From NCBI GenBank assembly GCA_900541125.1, contig UQIK01000022.1, positions 1 through 41,679 of the forward strand: a stretch of 41,679 nt of DNA, written 5' to 3'. Position 1 is the stretch's first letter, and each line of letters opens with the position of its first letter. Below, in pieces: positions 7,168-16,240 of this stretch. The notes beneath the pieces were generated by a model. That model ran no database searches, had not been told where the DNA came from, and saw only the letters and a program-made list of their open reading frames with translations. The stretch is from an uncultured Collinsella sp. (GTDB lineage Bacteria > Actinomycetota > Coriobacteriia > Coriobacteriales > Coriobacteriaceae). The position numbers were made by a program, and so were the translations under genes.

Positions 7168-8163
7168 TTACTTGAGCGTGGCGTACATGACAGCCTTAAT
7201 GGTGTGCATGCGGTTCTCGGCCTCGTCGAAGACCTTGGAAGCGGGGCTCTCGAAGACCTCGTCGGTGACCTCCTGCTCGGTGATGCCGAACTGCTCGCAC
7301 TTCTCGGCGCCAATGGTGGTGTTGGTGTCGTGGAAGCTGGGCAGGCAGTGCAGGAAGATAGCACCCGGGTTGGCCATAGCCATGACCTCGGAGGTAACAC
7401 GATACGGGGTGAGCTGAGCGATGCGCTCGGCCCAGACCTCGTCGGGCTCGCCCATGGAGACCCACACGTCGGTGTAGATAACGTCGGCACCGGTGACGCC
7501 GTCCTTGACGTCGGTGGTCAGCTTGATGGTGCAGCCGTTAGCCTCGGCGATGGGCTTGCAGGCCTCGATGACGTCGTCAGCGGGCATGCACTCCTCGGGG
7601 CCGCAGGCCACGAAGTTCATGCCGAGCTTGGAGCAGACGACCATGAGGGAGCGAGCGACATTGTTCTTGCAGTCGCCCATGAAGACGAGGGTCTTGCCCT
7701 TGATGTCGTAGTTGAAGTTCTCCTGGACGGTCAGGATGTCGGCGAGCATCTGGGTGGGGTGCCACTCGGTGGTCAGGCCGTTCCACACGGGCACGCCGGA
7801 CTTAGCAGCGAGCTCCTCGACGTCGTCCTGGGCAAAGCCACGGAACTCGATGCCGTCATACATGCGGCCGAGAACGCGGGCGGTGTCCTCGATGGACTCC
7901 TTCTTGCCCATCTGCGACGAACCCGGATCGAGGTAGGTCACGCCCATACCCAGATCCATGCCGCCGACCTCGAAGGCGCAGCGGGTACGAGTAGAGGTCT
8001 TCTGGAAGAGCAGAACGATATTCTTGCCCTCGAGATAGCGGTGCGGAACGCCAGCGCGCTTCATATCCTTGAAGTTCTTGGAGAGCTTGAGCAGGTACTC
8101 GATCTCCTCGGTGGTGAGGTCGAGAAGCTTGAGGAAGCTACGGCCGGAGAGGTTAACACCCAT
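7168..8163 (-). CDS. arcB: Ornithine carbamoyltransferase (catabolic context)
   Basis: This 331-residue enzyme interconverts ornithine plus carbamoyl-phosphate and citrulline plus phosphate. In the arginine deiminase pathway it runs toward carbamoyl-phosphate. The carbamoyl-phosphate loop STRTR is at residues 57-61. The ornithine-side motif HCLPSFHD is intact, and the length is typical. ATG 8163 follows AAAGGA by eight bases. It is the second gene after arcA (105-bp gap with two hairpins) and is followed by a terminator. Position between arcA and a permease favours catabolic arcB over biosynthetic argF, though sequence alone does not separate them. Confidence 0.93.
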   Translation of the reverse strand: MGVNLSGRSFLKLLDLTTEEIEYLLKLSKNFKDMKRAGVPHRYLEGKNIVLLFQKTSTRTRCAFEVGGMDLGMGVTYLDPGSSQMGKKESIEDTARVLGRMYDGIEFRGFAQDDVEELAAKSGVPVWNGLTTEWHPTQMLADILTVQENFNYDIKGKTLVFMGDCKNNVARSLMVVCSKLGMNFVACGPEECMPADDVIEACKPIAEANGCTIKLTTDVKDGVTGADVIYTDVWVSMGEPDEVWAERIAQLTPYRVTSEVMAMANPGAIFLHCLPSFHDTNTTIGAEKCEQFGITEQEVTDEVFESPASKVFDEAENRMHTIKAVMYATLK

Positions 8164-8208
8164 GGTTTGATTCCTTTCGAAGAAATGAATTACGTAAGTA
8201 TTAGTGGT

Positions 8209-8256
8209 GCCCGTTTAACGGGCGAAGCCGGTGCGGTTGTAGGGGGACCGCACCGG
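8209..8256. repeat. Two perfect hairpins in the arcA-arcB spacer
   Basis: GCCCGT-TTA-ACGGGC (8209-8223) and CCGGTGCGGT/ACCGCACCGG (8228-8256, 9-nt loop) lie between arcA and arcB. Neither has a T-tract on the minus strand, so they are better seen as RNA processing or stability elements than terminators. Confidence 0.65.
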
Positions 8257-8268
8257 AAACGGAAAGAC

Positions 8269-9510
8269 TTAGAGGTCCTCGCGCCAGAAGGGCATGCTCA
8301 TGCAGCGCGGGCCGCCGCGGCCGCGGGAGAGCTCGGCGGAGGGCACGACGAGAAGGTCCAGGCCCTCCTTGTACAGCACGTCGTTGGTGACGGTGTTGCG
8401 GGCGTAGACGCAGATCTTGCCGGGCTCGACGCACAGGGTGTTGGAGCCGTCGTTCCACTGCTCGCGGGAGGCCGCGATCGGGTCGCCGCCGCCGCAGGGG
8501 ATCAGCTTGACCTGGTCGACGCCGGTGGCGTCCTCCAGGACGTGCTCGAGGGTGTCCTCGATCAGGCGGATGTTCACGTCGCCCGGGTTCTTGCCGGCGG
8601 TCAGCTCGTAGACGCGCAGGGTGCCCATGATGGCGGGGTGGATCGTGAACTTATCGACGTCGATCTGGGTGAAGACCGTGTCGAGGTGCATGAAGGCGCG
8701 CGAGACCGGGATGTCGAAGGCCAGGATGCGCTCGACCTTGGAGTCGGAGTTCCAGAAGATGTTCTGGGCCATGACGTCGATCGCGGCGGCCTGGGTGCGC
8801 TGGGAGATGCCGACGGCGAGGGTCTTCTCGTTGATGTTCAGCACGTCGCCGCCCTCGGTGTGGAACTGGCAGTCGCGGCGGAAGTACAGCGAGACGTCCT
8901 TGTAGTCGGGGTGGTACTTGAAGACGTACTTGCCGTACAGGGTCTCGCGGTTGCGGGTGACCGAGTACATGCGGTTGAGGTTGACGCCCTCGCCGACGAC
9001 CGCGAACGGGTCGCGGGTGAAGTAGAGGTTGGGCATCGGGTCGATGATCAGGTCGGACTCGGACTCGGAGTTGACCAGGGAGTCGAGGGTCGTGGAGGCC
9101 GTGAGGGGCATGTCGATCTCGGACTTGGTCATGCCGGCCATGGTCTTCTTGACGAACTCGAGGTTGTCCTCGATGGAGTCCAGCTTCTCGCGGACGATCT
9201 GCGGCATGTGCTGGCCGCGGATGCCGGCCTCGGCGATGTACTGGTCGGTGAACTCGGCGCGGGCGCCGGGGACCTGGTCGAACACCTCGGCGACGAGGTT
9301 CTCGAGGTAGAGGACCTCCACGCCCTGGTCCCTCAGGATCTGGGCGAAGGTGTCGTGCTCCTGCTGTGCGACCTCCAGGAACGGGACGTCGTCGAACAGG
9401 AGTCGCTCGAGCTCGTCGGGCGGCAGGTTGAGGAGCTCGTCGCCGGGACGGTGCAGGCAGACCTTCCTGAGCTTGCCGATCTCGGAAGGCACGTGCAGAC
9501 CTTTCGTCAT
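8269..9510 (-). CDS. arcA: Arginine deiminase
   Basis: Arginine deiminase hydrolyses arginine to citrulline and ammonia in the cytosol, the first step of the ATP-yielding arginine pathway. The 413-residue length is standard. Visible active-site elements are FHTEGGDVLN, HLDTVFT and the C-terminal nucleophile in GPRCMSMPF (Cys403). The ATG at 9510 has AGGAGG two bases upstream and AAAGG further out. A 9-bp hairpin occupies the leader. arcB follows on the same strand. Carbamate kinase (arcC), needed to harvest ATP, is absent from the window and must lie elsewhere. Reads as intact. Confidence 0.97.
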   Translation of the reverse strand: MTKGLHVPSEIGKLRKVCLHRPGDELLNLPPDELERLLFDDVPFLEVAQQEHDTFAQILRDQGVEVLYLENLVAEVFDQVPGARAEFTDQYIAEAGIRGQHMPQIVREKLDSIEDNLEFVKKTMAGMTKSEIDMPLTASTTLDSLVNSESESDLIIDPMPNLYFTRDPFAVVGEGVNLNRMYSVTRNRETLYGKYVFKYHPDYKDVSLYFRRDCQFHTEGGDVLNINEKTLAVGISQRTQAAAIDVMAQNIFWNSDSKVERILAFDIPVSRAFMHLDTVFTQIDVDKFTIHPAIMGTLRVYELTAGKNPGDVNIRLIEDTLEHVLEDATGVDQVKLIPCGGGDPIAASREQWNDGSNTLCVEPGKICVYARNTVTNDVLYKEGLDLLVVPSAELSRGRGGPRCMSMPFWREDL

Positions 9511-10062
9511 GGCCTCCTACCTTTCTTTCGGGCCTTACTGGCCGAATGTATCAGCGCCCCTCCATATGGGACGCTGCTTGCTGACAGCTCTAGTTATATC
9601 CAAAAATCACCCGCAATTCCACCTCGCCCCCGAACGGTCAACAAAGTGCGATGAACGGTATATCGCATGTGATTCCCCCATGATGTACTTTGGCGTTCTA
9701 AAGTAACTTTTCTAAGGTAAACGCTCTTTTTTCTCAAAAATCATTCGCAATTACAACTCCAATCTTTCGATTAAGAACTGCATATCTAAAACGGTTTTAT
9801 GTATATAAATGACGCTTGTTCGTGTTTCTGTCTGTATTCGATGATATTCAGCTACCTATCATTCTTATTCACACATACTCACCAGTTGAGTGAGGATATA
9901 GACCGTTTTTCACAACGCGACGGGCGTCAGCTCTATGGCTTGTCAGCGTAAGAAGTAGGTAAAGATACCGTTCACGCGATACGTCCGTGCCATAGGTCGA
10001 CTAAATTGAGACAATAGTGAATAGTGTTAGGCAACCGTCCCCTGCGGGGACTGAACGGACAG
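9511..10062. promoter_or_regulatory. AT-rich divergent control region between arcA and ppk
   Basis: About 550 bp without a gene, clearly richer in A+T than its surroundings. It must hold the promoters of arcA (minus) and ppk (plus). Near arcA a minus-strand hairpin, CAGCGTCCC/GGGGCGCTG, spans 9552-9576. ACTCA-CCAGT-TGAGT (9877-9891) is a short palindrome. GTCCCC-TGC-GGGGAC (10037-10051) is a hairpin just before the ppk start. I could not identify a convincing ArgR, FNR or CRP site or a confident -35/-10 pair. Confidence 0.55.
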
Positions 10063-12471
10063 ATGCATATGCCGAGCAAAATCGAAAAAAAGCAAGCCGC
10101 CGCAAAGCTGCGCAAACCGCCGCGCGACTTCTCGTACACGCAGAACCGAGAGCTCAGCTGGCTGCGCTTTGACAACCGTGTGCTTGACGAAGCCTTCGAC
10201 GAGACCGTTCCGCTGTTCGAGCGTCTAAAGTTCGTGTCGATTTTCGAGTCTAACCTCGACGAGTTTCTCATGGTGCGCGTGGGCGGCCTGTCCGATCTGG
10301 CAGAGCTCAAAAAACAGCCTGTCGACAACAAGAGCAATATGACCGCCTCCGAACAGGTCGATGCTGTCATGGCCGAAATGCCCGGGCTCCTTACCCGATG
10401 GGAGTCCATCTTTAAGAGCATCGAGGGCAAGCTCGACACCCTGGGCGTTCACCGCGCGCGTGTTGATTCGCTTACGCCCGAGGAGCGCACCTTTGTAACC
10501 CGCTACTTCCAGGCCTACGTGTCGCCGGTCATCTCGCCGTTGGTCATTGACCCGCGCCATCCCTTCCCCAACCTGCGCAACGGTGCACTCTATCTGGCTT
10601 GTGGCCTGGACGGCGTCACCGACGAGGAGAGCCTGCTGGGCCTTATCGAGATCCCCGCCTCGATGAACCGCGTGGTCGAGATCCCCTCGCCCACCGGCAC
10701 CTACTCCTACATTCTGCTCGAGGACGTCATCCTCGCCTGCCTGGACAGCTGCTTTGGCTCCTATAAGCCGCTCGACCGCGCGCTCATCCGCGTCACCCGC
10801 AACGCCGACATCGATCCGGACGGCGAGGGCGTCGAGGAGGAAGAGGACTACCGCCAGCACATGAAGCGCATCCTTAAGAAGCGCCTGCGTCTGCAGCCGG
10901 TAGTGCTCGCGGTCTCGGGGTCGCTCGAGAAGGCGACGCTCAAGACCATCCGCAAGGCGCTCGAGCTTTCTCGCCGCTCGGTCTTTACCTGCGATATCCC
11001 GCTCGACCTGGGCTACGTCTTCGGCATTGAGGGCAAGATTCCCGAGCATCTACGCAACGAGCTGCTCTTTACGCCGTTTAAGCCGCAGCCCAACCCCACC
11101 ATCGATATGACCCGCTCCATCCGCGAGCAGGTACTTCAGCACGACAAGCTGCTCTTTTATCCTTATGAGGCCATGAACCCCTTCCTGGATCTAGTGCACG
11201 AGGCCGCCTACGACCCCGAGTGCATCTCGCTGCGCATCACGCTCTACCGCGTGGCCAAGCAGAGCCGCCTATGCGAGTCGCTGATCGATGCCGCCGAGAA
11301 CGGCAAAGAGGTCACGGTGCTCATGGAGCTCCGCGCGCGCTTTGACGAGCAGAACAACATCGAGTGGGCCGAGCGCCTGGAAGAGGCCGGCTGCACCGTC
11401 ATCTACGGCTCCGAGGGCTTTAAGTGCCACTCCAAGATCTGCCAGCTCACCTATCGCGAAGGCATGGCGCTAACGCGTCTGACGCTGCTGGGCACCGGCA
11501 ACTTTAACGAGAAGACGGCCAAACTCTACAGCGACTTTATGCTCATGACCGCCCACCCCGGCATCGGCGAGGACGCCAACCTGTTCTTCCGCAACCTGTC
11601 GCTGGGCAATCTGCGCGGCGATTACCGCTTCCTGGGTGTGGCGCCGGTCGGCCTCAAGCCGCTCATCATGCGCGGTCTGGATCGCGAGATTCAGCGCGCC
11701 CTTGCCGGCGAGCCCGCCCGCGTGTTCTTTAAACTCAACTCGCTCACCGACCGCGAGGTCATCGACAAGATCGCCGAGGCATCGTGCGCAGGAGTCCGCG
11801 TGGACATGATCATCCGCGGCATCTCGTGCCTCAAGCCCGGTGTTCCGGGCAAGACCGAAAACGTGCATGTCCGTTCTATCGTCGGACGCTTTTTGGAGCA
11901 TGCGCGCGTTTACGCCTTTGGCGTGGACTCGGACATGATCTACCTGAGCTCGGCCGACATGATGACGCGCAACACCGAGCACCGCGTGGAGATCGCCTTC
12001 CCCGTGCTCGACCCCACCTGCCGCGCCCTGGTGCACGAGTACATGGGCATGCAGCTGCGCGACAACGTGAAAGCCCGCAGCCTGACAAGTGACGGCACCT
12101 GGGTTCCCGTGGAGCGTACAGGGGGTGAGAAACCCTTCAACTCGCAGGAAGCCCTGCTGGAGCGTGCCTATCGCAACGCCGAGGCCGCGCCCGAGCCCGT
12201 CATTGAGGCGAAACCCGCCCCCGAGCCCGAGCCGCAGCCGGTAGCACCCAAGGTCCAAAAGGTCCAGGCGACCGTCATTGAGCCCGAGCCCGCACCTGCA
12301 CCTCAGCCCGAGCCGCAGGTCACCAAGCCCGCACCCAAGACGAGCGCCCGTCACGATAAGCCCGCTGGCAAGACCAAGGTCATCGAGCGCCATCGCCCCG
12401 GTCGTGTGCGCATGGGCTTGGGCCTGATCGGCCTGGGTCTTAAGACGCTCATTACCGGCAAGACGAAATAA
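10063..12471 (+). CDS. ppk1: Polyphosphate kinase 1 with a Pro/Glu-rich C-terminal extension
   Basis: PPK1 reversibly polymerises the gamma-phosphate of ATP into polyphosphate. The N-terminal domain begins YTQNRELSWLRFDNRVLDEA, a family hallmark, and the two phospholipase-D-like catalytic domains follow. His456 in KCHSK fits the autophosphorylated histidine, and His640 in EHRVEIAFPV fits the second conserved one. The usual length is about 690-720, but this protein has 802 residues. The last ~96 (707-802) are rich in PEP/PAPEP repeats and end in a basic, glycine- and leucine-rich tail (GRVRMGLGLIGLGLKTLI). ATG 10063 or 10069 is preferred to GTG 10024 because conserved sequence starts later; the ribosome site is weak. 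It is followed by a strong terminator. Confidence 0.95.
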   Translation: MHMPSKIEKKQAAAKLRKPPRDFSYTQNRELSWLRFDNRVLDEAFDETVPLFERLKFVSIFESNLDEFLMVRVGGLSDLAELKKQPVDNKSNMTASEQVDAVMAEMPGLLTRWESIFKSIEGKLDTLGVHRARVDSLTPEERTFVTRYFQAYVSPVISPLVIDPRHPFPNLRNGALYLACGLDGVTDEESLLGLIEIPASMNRVVEIPSPTGTYSYILLEDVILACLDSCFGSYKPLDRALIRVTRNADIDPDGEGVEEEEDYRQHMKRILKKRLRLQPVVLAVSGSLEKATLKTIRKALELSRRSVFTCDIPLDLGYVFGIEGKIPEHLRNELLFTPFKPQPNPTIDMTRSIREQVLQHDKLLFYPYEAMNPFLDLVHEAAYDPECISLRITLYRVAKQSRLCESLIDAAENGKEVTVLMELRARFDEQNNIEWAERLEEAGCTVIYGSEGFKCHSKICQLTYREGMALTRLTLLGTGNFNEKTAKLYSDFMLMTAHPGIGEDANLFFRNLSLGNLRGDYRFLGVAPVGLKPLIMRGLDREIQRALAGEPARVFFKLNSLTDREVIDKIAEASCAGVRVDMIIRGISCLKPGVPGKTENVHVRSIVGRFLEHARVYAFGVDSDMIYLSSADMMTRNTEHRVEIAFPVLDPTCRALVHEYMGMQLRDNVKARSLTSDGTWVPVERTGGEKPFNSQEALLERAYRNAEAAPEPVIEAKPAPEPEPQPVAPKVQKVQATVIEPEPAPAPQPEPQVTKPAPKTSARHDKPAGKTKVIERHRPGRVRMGLGLIGLGLKTLITGKTK

Positions 12472-12495
12472 TCGTTTGTAGAAGCAGTTTGTAGA

Positions 12496-12538
12496 AGCGC
12501 CCCGCATTTGAGGAAAGCCTCGGATGCGGGGCGCTTTT
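12496..12538 (+). terminator. Intrinsic terminator of ppk1
   Basis: AGCGCCCCGCAT (12496-12507) pairs perfectly with ATGCGGGGCGCT (12524-12535), followed by TTTT. Just before it GTTTGTAGAAGC is repeated twice in tandem, directly after the ppk stop. Confidence 0.9.
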
Positions 12539-12584
12539 CCCTGCTACCATGGTGCGAACAACAACACGAATGACAGGCAGGAAT

Positions 12585-13898
12585 ATGAAGCTCACTATAG
12601 AATCGATGACCTACGGCGCCGACGGGCTGGCACACGCCGACAACGGCAAGGCCGTCTTTGTGCAGGGCGCCGTGGCAGGCGACACCGTCGAGGCCGAGGT
12701 CGTACAGGACGGCAAGTCGTTCATGCGCGCCCGCACGACCGAGATTCTGGAGCCGAGCCCCGATCGCATTCAGCCCCCCTGCCCCTTCGTTGGCATCTGC
12801 GGCGGTTGTTCGTGGGGCAATCTCTCACGCACGGCGCAGCTCGCCGCCAAGGAGCAAAACCTGCGCTCCACGCTCGAGCGCATCGGCAAGTTCGCTCCTG
12901 AGCAGGTCGATGAGTTGGTACGGCCCATCCGCCACACCAAGGACAACTGGGGCTACCGCAATAAAATCGAGCTCGAACCGACCGTCGTCAACGGTCGCGT
13001 GCGCCTTGGCATGCACGGTGTCGACCCCAGCAAAATCGTGACCGTCGATGCGTGCCCGCTGTTCGATAAGCGCTTCCCGAAGGCGCTCAAATCGGTCGTC
13101 GGCGCACTCAACTATCTAAGCGGCAGCCATGACTTGGGGCTCGAACGCGTGGGCATTCGTGCATCGCGCCGCACCAAGGCACTCGAGGTCGCACTCTGGA
13201 CGCCCACAGGCTCTTTTCCGCGCTCGCAGGTCTCCCGCGTGCTGGCGGACGCCGCTCACCCCACGAGCATCGTGCGCGTGATGAGCAAGGGCGAAAAGAA
13301 GGCCCGCCGTGTCTCCAAGGTCGAAATGCTCGCCGGAGAGGGCTCATGGACCGAGAATATCGCCGAGGGTCAGATGCGCTTGTCTGCCCCGTCTTTTTTC
13401 CAGGTCAACACCAAGGGTGCCGAGATTTTGATCGATCTTGTCATGGAAGCGCTCGACCCGCAGGAAGACGAGCTTGCCGTGGACCTGTACTGCGGTGCCG
13501 GCACCTTTACCCTGCCGCTCGCCCGCCGCTGCGACTTTGTCGCCGCCGTCGAGGCCTACGGCCCCGCTGTGCGCGATCTACGCCGTAACCTAGAGATCAA
13601 CAAGCTTGACAACGTCGACGTCATTGGCGGAGACGCGGTGCGCGAGTTCCCCGACCAGGATGCCGACGTCTTGGTGGTCGACCCGCCGCGCGCAGGCCTC
13701 GCCCCCGAGGCGATCAACCTTATCGCCAGCACGAGTGCTCGCGATGTCGCCTACGTGAGCTGCGACCCGGCCACCCTGGCGCGCGATCTCAAACGCTTTG
13801 TCGAAGAAGGCACCTTCTCCCCCGTAAAGATCACGCCAGTCGACCTGTTCCCACAAACCTTCCACTGCGAGACCGTCGTCCACCTTAAGCGCAACTAG
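12585..13898 (+). CDS. rlmD: 23S rRNA (uracil-5-)-methyltransferase, RlmD/RumA family
   Basis: This 437-residue SAM-dependent enzyme makes m5U in RNA. A TRAM domain covers about 1-58. A 4Fe-4S cluster site is formed by Cys66, Cys72, Cys75 and Cys157 (C-x5-C-x2-C then C), matching the RumA spacing. The Rossmann domain has VDLYCGAGTFTLPLA and VDPPRAGL, and the catalytic Cys393 lies in YVSCDPATLARDL. ATG 12585 follows an AGG-rich site, and upstream codons to 12549 are not conserved. It is a monocistronic plus-strand gene after the ppk terminator. Members may target U747, U1939 or tRNA U54; the substrate position is not readable here. Confidence 0.92.
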   Translation: MKLTIESMTYGADGLAHADNGKAVFVQGAVAGDTVEAEVVQDGKSFMRARTTEILEPSPDRIQPPCPFVGICGGCSWGNLSRTAQLAAKEQNLRSTLERIGKFAPEQVDELVRPIRHTKDNWGYRNKIELEPTVVNGRVRLGMHGVDPSKIVTVDACPLFDKRFPKALKSVVGALNYLSGSHDLGLERVGIRASRRTKALEVALWTPTGSFPRSQVSRVLADAAHPTSIVRVMSKGEKKARRVSKVEMLAGEGSWTENIAEGQMRLSAPSFFQVNTKGAEILIDLVMEALDPQEDELAVDLYCGAGTFTLPLARRCDFVAAVEAYGPAVRDLRRNLEINKLDNVDVIGGDAVREFPDQDADVLVVDPPRAGLAPEAINLIASTSARDVAYVSCDPATLARDLKRFVEEGTFSPVKITPVDLFPQTFHCETVVHLKRN

Positions 13899-13939
13899 CC
13901 ACTTAATCATTGCTCAGAAAAATCATTGGGAAATCGAGC

Positions 13940-13968
13940 GTGGCAAGCGGAGGTCTTCGGGGTATAAG
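13940..13968 (+). promoter_or_regulatory. Candidate promoter of the DJ-1/maf pair
   Basis: GTGGCA (13940-13945) and TATAAG (13963-13968) are separated by 17 bp, about 37 bp before the ATG at 14005. The -35 hexamer matches at four positions and the -10 at five. Confidence 0.5.
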
Positions 13969-14004
13969 ACGGCTAATTGTATGCCGCCTATGAAAGGAAC
14001 CCTC

Positions 14005-14547
14005 ATGCCCAGCGTTGCCGTTCTCGCCGCCGATGGCTTTGAAACTATTGAATGCTTGACCATGGTCGATGTCATGCGTCGCGGCGGCGTGCGTGCCACG
14101 CTCATCTCGATCATGCCCACGCGTGAGGTCGTAAGCTCGCTGCAGATCCCCGTGACCTGCGATGCGCTCTTTGATGAGATCGACTTTGACGAGTACGACT
14201 GCGTCGTGCTACCCGGCGGCCTACCCGGTGCCACCAACCTGCGCGCCGATCAGCGCGTCTGCGACGTGGTCTGCGAGTTCGCCGCGACCAAGCACGTCGC
14301 CGCCATCTGCGCTGCCCCGTTTATCCTGGGCGAGCTCGACCTGCTCGAGGGGCGCCACGCCACGTGCTTCCCTGGCTTTGAGAAAAGCTTCCCCGAAGGC
14401 GCCTATACCGGCGAGAAGGTTACGCAAGACGGCAACATCATCACCGCCAGCGGCATGGCCCAGTCGCTCCCCTTTGCGCTTGAGCTGCTGCGCACGCTCG
14501 CCGGCGACAAAGCCGTCGAGAAGGTCGCCGAGGGCATTCAACTATGA
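14005..14547 (+). CDS. DJ-1/PfpI family protein
   Basis: This 180-residue protein has the DJ-1/YajL fold. Its conserved nucleophile-elbow cysteine is in AAICAAPFILG, the acidic partner is in DGFETIECLT, and VLPGGLPGATNL forms the oxyanion side. Family members act as glyoxalase/deglycase-like or redox chaperone proteins in the cytosol, and the exact reaction is debated. Start 14005 is chosen because AAAGGA lies seven bases upstream; an ATG at 13981 is in frame but lacks a site. Its stop overlaps the maf start by four bases (ATGA), so the two are translationally coupled. Confidence 0.9.
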   Translation: MPSVAVLAADGFETIECLTMVDVMRRGGVRATLISIMPTREVVSSLQIPVTCDALFDEIDFDEYDCVVLPGGLPGATNLRADQRVCDVVCEFAATKHVAAICAAPFILGELDLLEGRHATCFPGFEKSFPEGAYTGEKVTQDGNIITASGMAQSLPFALELLRTLAGDKAVEKVAEGIQL

Positions 14548-15125
14548 TTTTGGCTTCGCAATCACCGCGCCGCATCGAGTTGATGCGCGAGGCGGACTAT
14601 GACATTCGCATCATTCCTGCCGATATCGACGAAACGCCGTTTGATGGCGAGGCCCCGCTTACGCTCGTTGAACGCTTAGCACGCGCAAAAGCCGCCGCCG
14701 TTGCCGCCGAGCATGCCGAGCCCAATGAGCTAACGGTCGCGGCCGACACCATCGTCACCTTTGACGGCAAGATTCTGGGCAAGCCGGCAACCGAGGACGA
14801 GGCGCGCACCATGCTCCGTGAGCTTTCGGGCCGCACGCACCAGGTCGCAACCGGCGTCTGCATCGTTAAGGCAGGCGATACGGCCGCCCCGCATGCCGCC
14901 GAGAGTCTGTCCTTTGTCGATGTGACCGACGTGACGTTCTACGAGCTCACCGACGAGCAAATCGAGCACTACGTCGCCTCGGGAGAGCCCATGGACAAGG
15001 CCGGCGCCTACGGTATTCAGGGCACAGGAGGACGCATGCTCGTGCACGATATTTCGGGCGACTTCTATAACGTGGTGGGCCTACCCATCGCCCGCGTCGC
15101 GCGCGCGATTCAAAAACTCTCGTAA
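14544..15125 (+). CDS. maf: Maf family nucleoside triphosphate pyrophosphatase
   Basis: This is a 193-residue Maf protein. The N-terminal MILASQSPRR motif is the family signature. VAADTIVTFDG and GKP follow, with later FYELTDEQIEHYV and DKAGAYGIQG segments. Maf enzymes hydrolyse non-canonical or UTP/dTTP-type nucleotides and can arrest septation when overproduced. It overlaps the upstream DJ-1 family gene by ATGA. It is complete and of normal length. Confidence 0.95.
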   Translation: MILASQSPRRIELMREADYDIRIIPADIDETPFDGEAPLTLVERLARAKAAAVAAEHAEPNELTVAADTIVTFDGKILGKPATEDEARTMLRELSGRTHQVATGVCIVKAGDTAAPHAAESLSFVDVTDVTFYELTDEQIEHYVASGEPMDKAGAYGIQGTGGRMLVHDISGDFYNVVGLPIARVARAIQKLS

Positions 15126-15226
15126 TTGCATCTGGCGCTGGGTATCCCCCGGCGCCTACAATTTTGGCGTACCGTACGGATCCCGACCGGGCACAAGGCG
15201 CGGCGGAAAACCGATAGGAGTTAAAC

Positions 15227-16228
15227 ATGGATACACTGCTCGAGGCCATTGACGTCTGCGATGTCGATGGCTTTTGCTATGGCAACTATACGGACGAGGA
15301 GGCCGGCACCGGTTGCACCGTAATCGTGGCACCCGAGGGCGCCACCGGCGGCGTTGACGTTCGCGGCGGTGCTCCAGCATCGCGCGAAACCGACCTGCTG
15401 CGACCCGAGAACACCGTCGACAAGGTCCACGCCGTCTGCCTTTCGGGTGGATCGGCCTTTGGCCTCGAGGCTGCAAGCGGCGTCGCTCGCGAGCTTGAGA
15501 GCCGCGGCATCGGCCTTCCCGTCGGCCCCACGCAGGTGCCTATCGTGTGCTCCAGCTGTATCTTCGACCTCGCCTTTGGTAACCCCACCGTTCGCCCCGA
15601 CATTGAGGCCGGCATCGCCGCCGTGTGCGAAGCACTCGACAACACCCCCACCAAGCTCGAACAGGGCAACGTAGGCGCCGGCACGGGCGCCACCGTGGGT
15701 AAGCTCATGGGCCCCGCCACCTGCATGAAGGCCGGCCTAGGCGCTGCTGCCGTGGCACTCGGCCCCGTCAAGGTGGGCGCCGTGGTCTCGGTCAACGCCT
15801 GCGGCAACGTTGTCGACCCCTTCACCGGCGAGTGGGTCGCCGGTATGCGCGCCGCAGCCGATAGTGACCAAATCGTCGACATGGAACTCGCAGCCTTTGC
15901 CGCCGCCGAATCCATGCAGATGCCGCTCGACCGCACCAACACCACCATCAGCTGCATCGTCACCAACGTAGAACTCACTAAGGCACAAGCCACCAAGGTC
16001 TCCCAGATGGCCGCAGACGCCTACGCACACGCCATCCGTCCCACGCACACCACCAACGACGGCGACACCATCTACACCCTCGCCAGCGGCAAACTAGACG
16101 CCCAGGCAAGTGCCGCCGTTCCCCTAGACCTGCTGGGCATGCTCGCCGTAAGGGCTTTGCAAACCGCCATCGTAAACGGAGCCAAAACCGCCAAAACCTC
16201 CCACGGCATCCCCGGCGCCGCGAAGTAG
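15227..16228 (+). CDS. P1 (DmpA-like) family peptidase
   Basis: This 333-residue protein belongs to the P1 (S58) family, N-terminal-nucleophile hydrolases that mature by self-cleavage, including L-aminopeptidase/D-esterase DmpA and beta-aminopeptidases. Diagnostic segments are AVCLSGGSAFGLEAASGVA, the Gly-rich GNVGAGTGATVGK and the GAVVSVNACGNVVDP strand near the expected cleavage point. The nucleophile cannot be assigned with certainty: many cytosolic homologues differ from DmpA at that position. No signal peptide is seen. ATG 15227 has AGGAG six bases upstream. The gene stands alone and faces the convergent GT2 gene across two long hairpins. Substrate unknown. Confidence 0.88.
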   Translation: MDTLLEAIDVCDVDGFCYGNYTDEEAGTGCTVIVAPEGATGGVDVRGGAPASRETDLLRPENTVDKVHAVCLSGGSAFGLEAASGVARELESRGIGLPVGPTQVPIVCSSCIFDLAFGNPTVRPDIEAGIAAVCEALDNTPTKLEQGNVGAGTGATVGKLMGPATCMKAGLGAAAVALGPVKVGAVVSVNACGNVVDPFTGEWVAGMRAAADSDQIVDMELAAFAAAESMQMPLDRTNTTISCIVTNVELTKAQATKVSQMAADAYAHAIRPTHTTNDGDTIYTLASGKLDAQASAAVPLDLLGMLAVRALQTAIVNGAKTAKTSHGIPGAAK

Positions 16229-16240
16229 CCTAACCTGACC

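Noticed and set aside
7084..9654. Very long plus-strand open frame (856 codons) opposite arcA and arcB
   Set aside because: It is the antisense of two well-supported genes with strong GC codon bias; its protein is Val/Leu/Gly/Asp-rich and resembles nothing.
9511..10062. ArgR, FNR or CRP sites for arcA
   Set aside because: Partial matches only; none has a convincing two-fold symmetric consensus.
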